From positions 1-19,988 of the forward strand of contig JAAYUR010000297.1 in the NCBI GenBank assembly GCA_012517645.1: 19,988 nt of DNA, read 5' to 3'. Below, in pieces: positions 6,453 through 13,975 of the stretch. How positions within the stretch are numbered: the stretch's first letter is position 1; each line of letters begins with the position of its first letter. The notes beneath the pieces were generated by a model. The model was not told the DNA's origin, searched no databases, and saw only the letters and a list, made by a program, of their open reading frames with translations. The position numbers and the translations under genes are program-made. The DNA is from Treponema sp. (GTDB taxonomy: Bacteria > Spirochaetota > Spirochaetia > Treponematales > UBA12059).

Positions 6453-7186
6453 GTCATCTCCCCGAGCCTTTCGGGCCCTCCCGGTGGCCTGCGCAGGCCC
6501 AGGTCGGGAAGCCGGTCCCAGAGTTCCCGGGGCGTCCCGTCCGCTGCGACCCGGCCGGAGACGAGGACCGCCAGGCGGTCCGCGTGGGCCAGGCATTTCT
6601 CCAGGTCGTGGGTCACCACAAGGATCCCCACCCCCCGGTCTCGCAGGTCCAGGAGCATCCTCAGAAGTCCGGAGGCGCCCGCGGGATCCAGGCCGTTGAA
6701 GGGCTCGTCCAGGATGACCAGCTCGGGATCCGAGGCCAGGGCGGAGGCCACGGCCAGGCGCCGCTTCTGCCCACCCGAAAGGGCGGAGGCCAACTTGTCC
6801 TCCGCTCCGGCAAGGCCGACGGCTTTTAGGGCCGAGGAAGCCCGGCGGCGGCGCTCCCGACGGTCCGGGACTCGCCTGCGGATCCCGAACTCGACGTCCT
6901 CCCCCGCGGTGATCCCCAATATCTGGTGTTCCGGCTCCTGGAACACGAAGCCCACTCGACGCCGGGTATCCGCCAAGTTCTCCTCGACAGGGACGCCGTC
7001 CGCCAGGGCGATCCCGGCCTGGGGCCGTTCCAGACCCACGAAATGACGGACCAGGACGGTCTTCCCGCTTCCGTTGGGTCCGGACAGGACCATGAAGCAG
7101 GGGGTCCGGATCTCCAGGTCCGCCCCGTCCAGGGCTCGGGTCCCGTCCGGAAAGACCCGGACTAGGCCCCGGGCTTCCAGTCTCAC
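6440..7186 (-). CDS. bioM: ECF transporter ATPase (A) component, biotin uptake
   Basis: A 248-aa ABC ATPase with all motifs in order: Walker A G-P-N-G-S-G-K-T at 36-43, Q-loop V-F-Q-E-P-E-H-Q at 81-88, signature L-S-G-G-Q-K-R-R at 136-143, Walker B V-I-L-D-E-P at 157-162, D-loop and switch His in V-T-H-D at residue 193. The Q-loop sequence with E-P-E-H-Q is typical of CbiO/EcfA-type ATPases. There is a single ATPase gene, matching the BioMNY arrangement rather than the EcfA1/A2 pair. GTG at 7186 is the start: it overlaps the bioY stop as GTGA and GGGAGG lies just upstream. It powers biotin uptake with BioN and BioY. Confidence 0.93.
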   Translation of the reverse strand: MRLEARGLVRVFPDGTRALDGADLEIRTPCFMVLSGPNGSGKTVLVRHFVGLERPQAGIALADGVPVEENLADTRRRVGFVFQEPEHQILGITAGEDVEFGIRRRVPDRRERRRRASSALKAVGLAGAEDKLASALSGGQKRRLAVASALASDPELVILDEPFNGLDPAGASGLLRMLLDLRDRGVGILVVTHDLEKCLAHADRLAVLVSGRVAADGTPRELWDRLPDLGLRRPPGGPERLGEMTWLG

Positions 7187-7740
7187 GGTTCCTCCCGGGG
7201 GAACTGCCGTTCCAGGACCGGTTTCAGGGCCCGGAGGAGGAGGGCTGCGGCCGCCGCCTTGACGAGGTCCCCGATGAAGTAGGGGGCCATGAGTACCGCG
7301 GCGGCGCCCAGGGTGGCCACCTTCGCGGCCAGGACTCTCCGCATCCAGGGGAGGCCCAGGGCGTAGAGGGCCAGGACCCCGGCTCCGGCCGCCAGGAAGG
7401 CCCGCCCCGGCCCCCAGGTCTTCCGATCCGCCAGGACACCGGTGGTCACGGCCGCGGCAAGGTACCCCAGCAGGAAGCCCCCCGTGGGCCCCAGGAAATG
7501 ACCCAGGCCTCCCGCACCGTTGGCGAAGACCGGCAGCCCCAGGGAGCCCAGGAGCAGGTAGATCCCCGCGGACGCCCCCGCACCGGCGGGGCCCAGGATC
7601 AGGCCCGAAAGGAGGACGAAGAAGACCGCCGGGGATACGGGAGGCAGGGGCGGCGGGAGGGGAATGGAGAACAGGGCTCCCGCGGAGATAAGGGCCGCGA
7701 AGAGGGCGGAGGCCGCGAGGTTCATTTTCGGGGATTTCAA
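7183..7740 (-). CDS. bioY: Biotin-binding S component of the ECF transporter
   Basis: A 185-aa, almost wholly hydrophobic protein with about six membrane segments. The BioY signature is present: P-V-F-A-N-G-x-G-G followed by G-P-T-G-G-F-L-L-G-Y at residues 84-93. BioY binds biotin at high affinity in the inner membrane and delivers it to the cytoplasm with BioMN. TTG at 7740 is taken as start because it overlaps the TGA of birA and AGGAG lies about 9 bases upstream; the ATG five codons later (7725) has no ribosome-binding site. Lying directly behind birA, it is under the predicted biotin-responsive operator. Confidence 0.93.
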   Translation of the reverse strand: MKSPKMNLAASALFAALISAGALFSIPLPPPLPPVSPAVFFVLLSGLILGPAGAGASAGIYLLLGSLGLPVFANGAGGLGHFLGPTGGFLLGYLAAAVTTGVLADRKTWGPGRAFLAAGAGVLALYALGLPWMRRVLAAKVATLGAAAVLMAPYFIGDLVKAAAAALLLRALKPVLERQFPREEP

Positions 7741-8666
7741 GGTTCCTCTCCTTCGTACGTCATTTTACGGCATTCCCCGTAGGCCAGCGCGGGGCCGGAG
7801 CAGGACAGCTCACCCCGGGCCGTAAAGCCCCGGGGGCGGAGCTTCCGGATCCGGCCGTTCCAGAGCTCCGCCCGGGCCGGCCTGCGGGGATCCGGAACCA
7901 GGGCCGCCCAGCGCCTGGGATGCGTGTCCGGGCGGGCGCACCAGGCTCGGAGGCGATCGGCCAGGCTCGCGGCCAGGTCGCGCCTCCGGGGAGCATGATC
8001 GGCCAGGTCTTCGAGACCGGCGGACGTCCGTCCCGGGATCTCGACGGGGACGGTGTTAAGCCCGATCCCGAGGACATAGAAGTCCGGCCGGTCCAGGTCC
8101 CCGAAGGATTCCAGGAGGATACCCCCGAGTTTTCGGGGTCCCGCGTTTATGTCGTTGGGCCAGCGGAAGGAGGCTCCCCGGACCCCGGATGCCCCCAGGA
8201 CCTCCAGAAGGGACCGGGCGGTCTCCAGGACCAGGGCGCCCCCGAAAACCGCCGGCAGAGGGGAGCGCAGGACCAGGGACAGGTAGAGACCTCCGCCCGG
8301 GCTTTCCCAAGCCCGGCCTCCGCGCCCCCGGCCGGCGCTCTGTCGCAAGGCCAGCACGGCCGCCCCGGAAGGGGCGCCCGAGAATCCCCAGTCCCGGGCC
8401 GCGTCCATGGTGGAGGACGCCCTGGGCAGGACCCGGACCGGGAGCGGAAGATCGGCCGGGCAAAGCCCGTCGTCCCGGACCAGGGCATACCCTCTCCGGC
8501 CCGCCTCGATCGTGTACCCCCAGGCCTTCAAGCCCTCGATGCGTTTCCACAGGGCTACCCGGCTGATCCCGAGTTCCCGGGCAAGGGCTTGTCCGGATAC
8601 GGAGCCCTCCGCCTGCCGCAAGCGTTCCAGGATGAGTTTGTCTTCGCGGTTCCCGTGATCCGTGAT
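7737..8666 (-). CDS. birA: Bifunctional biotin-protein ligase / biotin operon repressor (start uncertain)
   Basis: The protein joins an N-terminal winged helix-turn-helix to the biotin-protein ligase fold. Numbering from the TTG at 8621, the helix-turn-helix covers about 8-45 (S-G-Q-A-L-A-R-E-L-G-I-S-R-V-A-L-W-K-R-I), and the catalytic core shows G-R-G-R-G-G-R-A-W at 97-105 (biotinoyl-AMP loop), R-W-P-N-D-I at 153-158, K-L-G-G-I-L-L-E at 164-171 and G-I-G-L-N at 185-189. It makes biotinyl-AMP, biotinylates carrier proteins, and in the holo form represses its own operon. No ATG or GTG exists in frame. TTG at 8621 would cut off the first helix and lacks a ribosome-binding site; an ATC at 8666, 8 bases after AAGGGG, restores a normal-length N-terminus (T-D-H-G-N-R-E-D-K-L-I-L-E-R). 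I give the longer form; TTG at 8621 is the conservative alternative. Confidence 0.9.
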   Translation of the reverse strand: MTDHGNREDKLILERLRQAEGSVSGQALARELGISRVALWKRIEGLKAWGYTIEAGRRGYALVRDDGLCPADLPLPVRVLPRASSTMDAARDWGFSGAPSGAAVLALRQSAGRGRGGRAWESPGGGLYLSLVLRSPLPAVFGGALVLETARSLLEVLGASGVRGASFRWPNDINAGPRKLGGILLESFGDLDRPDFYVLGIGLNTVPVEIPGRTSAGLEDLADHAPRRRDLAASLADRLRAWCARPDTHPRRWAALVPDPRRPARAELWNGRIRKLRPRGFTARGELSCSGPALAYGECRKMTYEGEEP

Positions 8667-8689
8667 GGCCGTTGCCCCTTGCCGAGTCT

Positions 8690-8720
8690 TGGTTAACTAG
8701 AGCGGATATATCTGGTTAAC
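8690..8720 (-). promoter_or_regulatory. BirA operator (biotin box) upstream of birA-bioYMN
   Basis: Two T-G-G-T-T-A-A-C copies lie at 8690-8697 and 8713-8720. Their palindromic GTTAAC cores (8692-8697 and 8715-8720) are separated by 17 bp, which fits the described BirA signal of inverted TGTTAACC/GGTTAACA half-sites around a 14-16 bp centre. The site begins immediately downstream of the TATAAT box of the birA promoter, so bound holo-BirA would cover the transcription start. The right half-site matches the consensus well; the left is off at the inner base. Confidence 0.68.
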
Positions 8721-8721
8721 G

Positions 8722-8750
8722 ATTATAGAATGCCGAACGCCGCGAATCAC
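8722..8750 (-). promoter_or_regulatory. Promoter of the birA-bioYMN operon
   Basis: Minus strand: perfect TATAAT at 8727-8722. At 17 bp the -35 position reads GTGATT (8750-8745), sharing only T-G-A; a better TTGACG lies 22 bp upstream of the -10, too far for normal spacing. The predicted start near 8715 falls inside the BirA operator. The 158-base gap 8667-8824 holds this promoter, the operator and whatever drives the divergent PilZ gene, which I could not locate. Confidence 0.55.
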
Positions 8751-8824
8751 GTCAAGGAGGGGCTCGACCCATCGGTTCCTGTATTGCCCCGGGCCGTTTC
8801 CGCCGATCATGAACAGGAAGCGAA

Positions 8825-11005
8825 ATGTATGACCATTCCAGGAACCGCCGATGGGTTATGACCGGAGCCCCGAGCGCCTCTCCGAGGTCCGCCATGCATG
8901 ACGGCGGCGGCTTGGGCTCCTCGTCCGCCTTCCTCTCCTTCGATCCCCCCGATAGATCCGGGGGCCGGGCCGGGGAATCCGGTGCCGAGAACCTCCGGGG
9001 CGGGCGCCGGATCAAGCACCGGGACCTGGCGAACCTCCTGAACGCCGCCCATTTCCGGGAAGGCGGCGTCTATGTCCGCTTCGAGCGTCCGGACTGCGGA
9101 ACCGGGTTCTTCCTTAAGGCGCTTCCCGAGCCCAGCGACGGACAGACCCTCTCCTGCCGCTGGGCTGCCAAGGGTCCCGGGCCGGAAAAGCTGGCGGAAT
9201 ATTCCTGTACAAGCATCCTCATCAGCGACGGACGGGTCCACGCCTCCGTCCCCGCGGAGGCGACGAGCGTGGACGAGGCGGGGATCCGGGTCCGCCTCCC
9301 TCAGCCGGGCGTCCAGGAGAGCGTCCGGGCCCAGGAGCGGTACGTCTGCGAGGGAGTACGAGCTCGGATTCTGCAATCCGGAGTCACCTGGGAAGGAACC
9401 CTGGAGGATTTCAACGGCGTCAGCCTGGGCGTGACCCTGGACGATGGATCCTCGCCTTCCCGGAACTGGCTGAATCCGGCCCAGCCGGTCACTCTTCTGC
9501 TCTTCCGGGACGGCGAGCTCTTGTTCAGCGGCGAATGCTCGGTCCTGAAAAAGGCCCCCGGCCCTCCGGGAGCCCGATTGGCCCTCTTCCCGAGCCGCTC
9601 GAATCTCCAGCGCTATCCTCCCCGCAAGCACCGGAGCCACCGGCAGGAGCTCTCTCCTTCGCCCACGGTGCGGTTCGTCCATCCCCTCTCGGGCCGCACG
9701 GAATACCTCAGGGCGGAAAACCTCTCGGGCATGGGGGTCTGCGTGGAGGAGTTCTTCGAGCGGTCCTCTCTCATCCCGGGCCTGATCATCGAGGACCTGA
9801 GCGTGGAGCTGGCGGGGAGCGTGCTTGCGGCCTGCCGGGCCCAGGTTCTCTACGTGAACCTGCTGGAAAAATCCGACGGGCGCCGGACGGCCCGATGCGG
9901 CCTGGTCTTCCTGGATCTGGAAGCCCGGGACCAGGTCCGGCTCTCCTCCGCGGTCCATTCCGCCATCGACGGACGCCTGTCCGTATGCGGGCCGGTGGAG
10001 ATGGACGAGCTCTGGAGCTTCTTTTTCGAGTCGGGGTTCATCTACCCCTCCAAGTACCTCTCCCTCCAGGCCCACAAGGACGAGTTCTGCCGCACCTACC
10101 GGAAGCTCTACGAGGACAGCCCGACCATAGCCCGACACTTCTTCTTCCGGGACAAGGGACGGATCTTCGGGCACATGTCCATGCTGAGGTTCTACCCCGA
10201 TTCCTGGCTGATCCAGCATCACGCGGCCTCCCGGGACGGGTACGGCGGCGCGGGGGTCAGCGTCCTGGACGAGGCGGGCCGATTCACCAACGATTTCCAC
10301 CTCCACCCGAGAGCCCGGATGGACTACCTGATGTGCTATTTCCGCCCGGAAAACCGCTTTCCCGCCCGGGTCTTCGGGAACGCGGCCAAGGACATCGCCG
10401 ACCCCAAGGGCTCCTCGGTGGACACCTTCGCCTACCTGAGCCTGCCGGAATTGGAGGGGGCCGCCGCGGAAGGATTCCAGCTCTTCCCCGCCCGCCCGGA
10501 GGATCTTCAGGAGCTGGGACGCTGGTACGAGTCGCGATCCGGAGGCCTGACCCTGGACGCCCTGGCCCTGAGGAGGCTGGACGGATCGGACGCGGAGCTT
10601 TCCGGGGAGTACAGGCGGGAAGGCTTCCGGCGGGAGCGCCAGGTCTTTAGCCTTCGAAGCGGAGGCGCCCTGGCCGCGGTCATCCAGGTTACCGTGTCGG
10701 ACCTGGGCCTCAACCTGTCGAACCTCACCAGCTGTATGCATGTCCTGGTCCTGGATTCCGAGCGCCTTTCCGCCGCCGCCCTGTTCTCGGCCCTGGATGC
10801 CCTTCGGGGCGCGTACCCTGACGGGCATCCGCCCGTCCTGGTCTACCCCCGGGAGTACCTGGACAGGTATTCGGTGCCCTATGAAAAAACCTACGCTCTT
10901 TGGGTATTGAATACCGCGTATTCGGACGCCTATTTCGAGTCCGTCCGCGACACCTTCAGGAGATCCTGCCGTGAACAAGAGGAACGACGGGCCGGTTCGG
11001 ACTGA
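8825..11005 (+). CDS. PilZ-domain protein fused to GNAT-like acyltransferase domains
   Basis: Predicted 726 aa, no signal peptide or membrane segment. ATG at 8825 follows AGGA by about 7 bases and an in-frame TGA sits at 8810; residues 1-58 look disordered, so a later start is possible. Residues 60-250 look like a degenerate PilZ-type or YcgR N-domain (E-R-Y-V-C-E-G at 171-177). Residues 263-375 form a PilZ domain with the c-di-GMP motif: an Arg-rich R-K-H-R-S-H-R at 267-273 and N-L-S-G-M-G at 299-304. Residues 395-540 and 550-715 look like one or two GNAT/N-acyltransferase folds (F-R-D-K-G-R-I-F-G-H-M-S-M-L-R near 441-455; Y-F-R-P-E-N-R-F-P-A-R-V-F near 505-517). I infer a cytoplasmic acyltransferase gated by c-di-GMP; the substrate is unknown. 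It overlaps the HD-GYP gene by 35 bases. Confidence 0.82.
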   Translation: MYDHSRNRRWVMTGAPSASPRSAMHDGGGLGSSSAFLSFDPPDRSGGRAGESGAENLRGGRRIKHRDLANLLNAAHFREGGVYVRFERPDCGTGFFLKALPEPSDGQTLSCRWAAKGPGPEKLAEYSCTSILISDGRVHASVPAEATSVDEAGIRVRLPQPGVQESVRAQERYVCEGVRARILQSGVTWEGTLEDFNGVSLGVTLDDGSSPSRNWLNPAQPVTLLLFRDGELLFSGECSVLKKAPGPPGARLALFPSRSNLQRYPPRKHRSHRQELSPSPTVRFVHPLSGRTEYLRAENLSGMGVCVEEFFERSSLIPGLIIEDLSVELAGSVLAACRAQVLYVNLLEKSDGRRTARCGLVFLDLEARDQVRLSSAVHSAIDGRLSVCGPVEMDELWSFFFESGFIYPSKYLSLQAHKDEFCRTYRKLYEDSPTIARHFFFRDKGRIFGHMSMLRFYPDSWLIQHHAASRDGYGGAGVSVLDEAGRFTNDFHLHPRARMDYLMCYFRPENRFPARVFGNAAKDIADPKGSSVDTFAYLSLPELEGAAAEGFQLFPARPEDLQELGRWYESRSGGLTLDALALRRLDGSDAELSGEYRREGFRRERQVFSLRSGGALAAVIQVTVSDLGLNLSNLTSCMHVLVLDSERLSAAALFSALDALRGAYPDGHPPVLVYPREYLDRYSVPYEKTYALWVLNTAYSDAYFESVRDTFRRSCREQEERRAGSD

Positions 11006-13073
11006 CGACGAGCCGCTCTACAACAGCAAGATCATCTCCACCTACCTGAAACTCCTTAAGAGGAGGTATCCCTTCGTGGACGCCTCGGCCCTGCTCTCCG
11101 GGGCGGGGATGGCGCAGCATCAAGCGGAGGACGAGGGACACTGGTTCACCCAATCCCAGGTGGACCTCTTCTACGAGGGTGTCGTCAAGGCCACCGGGGA
11201 GCCCGGCATCGCCCGGGAAGCCGGACGGTACAGCGCCTCTCCGGAGGGGCTCGGCCGCTTCTACCATTACGTCCTGGGCCTGTCGAATCCCGGCAAGGCC
11301 TTCGAACTGATCGGGAAGCTCGCGGGAGGCCTGACGCGATCCACCTTGTTCGAGGCCCGGAGCCTGGGGAAAAAGGAGATCGAGCTGGTGGTGACCCCCC
11401 GGGAGGGTGTCCGGGAGAAACCCTACCAGTGCGAGAACCGGATCGGCTATTTCGAGGCGATCCTGTCCGGGTTCAACAGCCGAAAGCCCGGCATCGAGCA
11501 TCCCGAATGCATCTTTAAGGGCGGAAAGGCCTGCCGCTACCGGATCTCCTGGGAAAACTCCGCGTCCGCCGTGCTCCGGATGATCCGGCTGGGCCTTTTG
11601 GCCTCGGGCGTCCCGATCCTGGCCGTCGCCGCGGGATACCGGGGAGGGGCGGAGTTCATGGAGACCGCCGCGGTTTTGTCCTCGGTCCTCCTGGCACTCA
11701 CCCTGGTCAAGGAGCAGGTGGAATTCCGGGAACTGAACTCGGTCATCGAGCACCAGAGACTGACCACGGAGCGGAGCTTCGAGGATTTCGAGCGGGTGTA
11801 CAACAACGCCCTGATGGGCAAGGAGATCGGCCACGTCCTTTCGGCGTCCACGGATATCGACGCGATGCTGGACAAGGTGATGGAGATTCTAAGCCAGCGG
11901 GGGGACTATGACCGGGGGATCATCCTGCTTGCGGACGAGGAAAAGCGCAACCTGGTCTACCGGGCAGGATTCGGGTATACCGATGAGCTGTACCGGGAAG
12001 TGCGGGCCGCGCGGTTCAGCCTCTTCAAGCCCGATTCCCGGGGCGTCTTCGTCCTGTGCTACCGGGAGCGCAGGCCCTTCCTGATCAACGACGTGAGCCA
12101 GATCGAGAGCGATATCTCCCCCCACAGCCTGGAGTTCCTGCGGAGGCTGGGATCCAAGTCCTTCATCTGCTGTCCCATCCTCTTCGAGGACCAGTGTCTG
12201 GGTGTCCTTGCGGTGGACAACCTCCAGAGCAAGCGGCCCTTGTTGGAGAGCGACATCAACCTACTCATGGGGATCGCCCCGGAGATCGGCCTGACCCTGA
12301 ACTCGGCGTTTTTCGCCGTGGAGCGGGAGCGGCAGTTCCGGTCCATCCTGCGGACCCTGGCGGCCAGCATCGACGCCCGGGACAGCCTGACCGCGGGCCA
12401 CTCGGAACGGGTCACCGAGTACGCCATCGCGATCTGCGAGGAGATGAACATGCCCGGGGAGTTCACGGAGGTGATCCGGGTCGCCGCCCAGCTCCACGAC
12501 TACGGCAAGATCGGGATCAAGGATTCGATCCTGAAGAAGAGCGGACCCCTCACGGGAAAGCAGAGGGAGGAGATCAAGACCCATGTGGTCAAGACTCAGG
12601 ACATCCTGAGCCGGATCAATTTCGCCGGGGCCTACCAGCAAGTCCCCTTCATAGCGGGATCCCACCATGAACGGCTGGACGGCACCGGGTATCCCCGGGG
12701 GCTTCGGGGAGACGAGATCCCCCTGGGCGCGAGGATCCTGGCGGTGGCGGATTTCTTCGAGGCCATCACCGCCAAGCGGCATTACCATGAGCCCTTGCGG
12801 TTCGAGGAGGCCGTGGAGACCTTGAAGCAGGAAGGGGGCCGGCACCTGGACCAGACGGTCATCGAAACCCTGCTGCGGGCCATCGCGAAGGGACGGGTTT
12901 CCGTTCCCGGGGCCCCCGCGGTTCCGGGGGGCGGCCCGGCTCCGAAGGAAACCTCCCGGGCGCCGGGCGCCGCGATTCCGCCGCCCGCGGCCGTCTCCGG
13001 TTCCGAGCTTGTGGCCGCGGGACGAATGGATCGCGATCTGGGATCCGGGATCGCCGAAGCGGTTCCCCTTTAG
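10971..13073 (+). CDS. Membrane sensor HD-GYP c-di-GMP phosphodiesterase with GAF domain
   Basis: Predicted 700 aa. GTG at 10971 follows AGGAG by about 8 bases and overlaps the PilZ gene by 35. Residues 15-196 form an N-terminal sensory region whose end (E-C-I-F-K-G-G-K-A-C-R-Y-R-I-S-W at 179-194) resembles the Cys-containing close of V4R/heme-NO-like input domains on some cyclases and regulators. Two membrane segments follow (about 201-222 and 231-246), then a helical linker, a GAF domain (about 285-450) and an HD-GYP domain (455-640). The HD-GYP metal and signature residues are present: H477 in H-S-E-R, H509-D510 in L-H-D-Y-G-K-I-G, H565-H566-E-R-L-D-G-T-G-Y-P to 575. It should hydrolyse c-di-GMP at the membrane. 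The last 60 residues are Pro/Ala-rich and disordered. Its partner is surely the co-transcribed PilZ protein. Confidence 0.93.
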   Translation: MNKRNDGPVRTDDEPLYNSKIISTYLKLLKRRYPFVDASALLSGAGMAQHQAEDEGHWFTQSQVDLFYEGVVKATGEPGIAREAGRYSASPEGLGRFYHYVLGLSNPGKAFELIGKLAGGLTRSTLFEARSLGKKEIELVVTPREGVREKPYQCENRIGYFEAILSGFNSRKPGIEHPECIFKGGKACRYRISWENSASAVLRMIRLGLLASGVPILAVAAGYRGGAEFMETAAVLSSVLLALTLVKEQVEFRELNSVIEHQRLTTERSFEDFERVYNNALMGKEIGHVLSASTDIDAMLDKVMEILSQRGDYDRGIILLADEEKRNLVYRAGFGYTDELYREVRAARFSLFKPDSRGVFVLCYRERRPFLINDVSQIESDISPHSLEFLRRLGSKSFICCPILFEDQCLGVLAVDNLQSKRPLLESDINLLMGIAPEIGLTLNSAFFAVERERQFRSILRTLAASIDARDSLTAGHSERVTEYAIAICEEMNMPGEFTEVIRVAAQLHDYGKIGIKDSILKKSGPLTGKQREEIKTHVVKTQDILSRINFAGAYQQVPFIAGSHHERLDGTGYPRGLRGDEIPLGARILAVADFFEAITAKRHYHEPLRFEEAVETLKQEGGRHLDQTVIETLLRAIAKGRVSVPGAPAVPGGGPAPKETSRAPGAAIPPPAAVSGSELVAAGRMDRDLGSGIAEAVPL

Positions 13074-13879
13074 TCCCGGGCGGGCGGCCTCCGGCCCCAG
13101 GCGGCCAGGACGGGAGTGTAGCTGAAGCGTCCGGGATCCCGGAAGAAGGCGAGAAAGTCCTCGCGGAACTCATCCGGATCCTCGTAGCCCGGAAGATCCC
13201 CTCCGACACGGGCTCCCAGGATTTCCAGCTTCTTCATCCAGTTGTACTCGTCCAGAGCCCGCAGGGGGCCGTAGACCAGGTGGTGGGCTCCCGCCTCCAC
13301 CCGGATGTCCTGGAATCCCAGCCGATACAGATGGGAGTACAGCTTGCGGCCCGCGTAGGGGTCGAAGTTTTCCCGGCTTTCCAGAGCCCGGGCAGCGTGC
13401 CGGAGGGCGGTCTCCAGGCGTTCGGTCATGCCGTAGTGGGATAGGCAGTTGTAGTCCAGGTCCACCAAGCAGAGGATCCCGCCCTCGCGAAGGACGGCGC
13501 TGAGGTTCCGCACGATGTCGAAGCTTTCCGCCCGGTAGTACTCCAGGGCGAAGCGCACCCAGATGAAGTCGAAGGTCCCCAGGTCGTCCAGGGGGGAAAG
13601 CGCGTCCCGGACATGGAATTCGGTCCGGTTCCCCTCGTTCAGTTCCCGGGCCCGGCGTATCCGCTGTTCGGAGATATCGAAGCCGACCACGGCCCCCTCT
13701 TCTCCGACGATCTCCGCCAGGGCGGCGGAGGTAACCCCGGGGCCGCAGAAGGCGTCCAATGCCCGCATGCCCGGCCCCAGGCCCGCCCTCCGGGCCTGGT
13801 CCTGTACGACCCGAACGTCGGTCTTCATCTCCAGTCGGCGGCTCTCCTGGTCGTTCTCCATGATGTACGCGGCGGCCAT
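13070..13879 (-). CDS. Class I SAM-dependent methyltransferase
   Basis: Predicted 269 aa. ATG at 13879 is preferred to upstream codons because AAAGGA lies 7 bases before it and a good promoter lies just upstream. Motif I A-L-D-A-F-C-G-P-G at 40-48 and the acidic end of strand 2 V-G-F-D-I-S at 65-70 mark the SAM pocket; V-R-D-A-L at 90-94 and F-D-F-I-W-V-R-F at 103-110 correspond to the next strands, and L-R-E-G-G-I-L-C-L-V-D to strand 5. The C-terminal ~120 residues, with several Tyr, His and Trp, probably set substrate choice (small molecule rather than protein or RNA, by resemblance to UbiE-type enzymes). The substrate cannot be inferred. Its stop TAA shares two bases with the stop of the convergent HD-GYP gene. 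Confidence 0.88.
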   Translation of the reverse strand: MAAAYIMENDQESRRLEMKTDVRVVQDQARRAGLGPGMRALDAFCGPGVTSAALAEIVGEEGAVVGFDISEQRIRRARELNEGNRTEFHVRDALSPLDDLGTFDFIWVRFALEYYRAESFDIVRNLSAVLREGGILCLVDLDYNCLSHYGMTERLETALRHAARALESRENFDPYAGRKLYSHLYRLGFQDIRVEAGAHHLVYGPLRALDEYNWMKKLEILGARVGGDLPGYEDPDEFREDFLAFFRDPGRFSYTPVLAAWGRRPPARD

Positions 13880-13904
13880 GGCATTCCTTTCCGGGCGCGG
13901 ATGG

Positions 13905-13933
13905 ATTATAGCCTTTAGGAGGCGGGTCGGCAA
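13905..13933 (-). promoter_or_regulatory. Promoter of the methyltransferase gene
   Basis: Minus strand: TTGCCG (four of six) at 13933-13928, exact 17-bp spacer, perfect TATAAT at 13910-13905. It lies in the 96-base gap after the membrane kinase gene, so the methyltransferase can be expressed independently of the preceding operon. Transcription should begin near 13898, about 20 nt before the ATG. Confidence 0.7.
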
Positions 13934-13975
13934 CGTGATCTTTCTCTAAGGATTCGGATGTATCAAGCCGCCGGG

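Noticed and set aside
9535..10650. 371-residue + frame within the PilZ gene in another phase
   Set aside because: Pro/Gly/Arg-rich out-of-phase reading typical of GC-rich shadows; the PilZ motifs lie in the annotated phase.
8807..10978. 723-residue open frame antisense to the PilZ gene
   Set aside because: It mirrors the coding frame of a GC-rich gene with few stops on the complement; composition is Gly/Arg/Pro/Glu filler with no domain, while the + strand has recognisable motifs.
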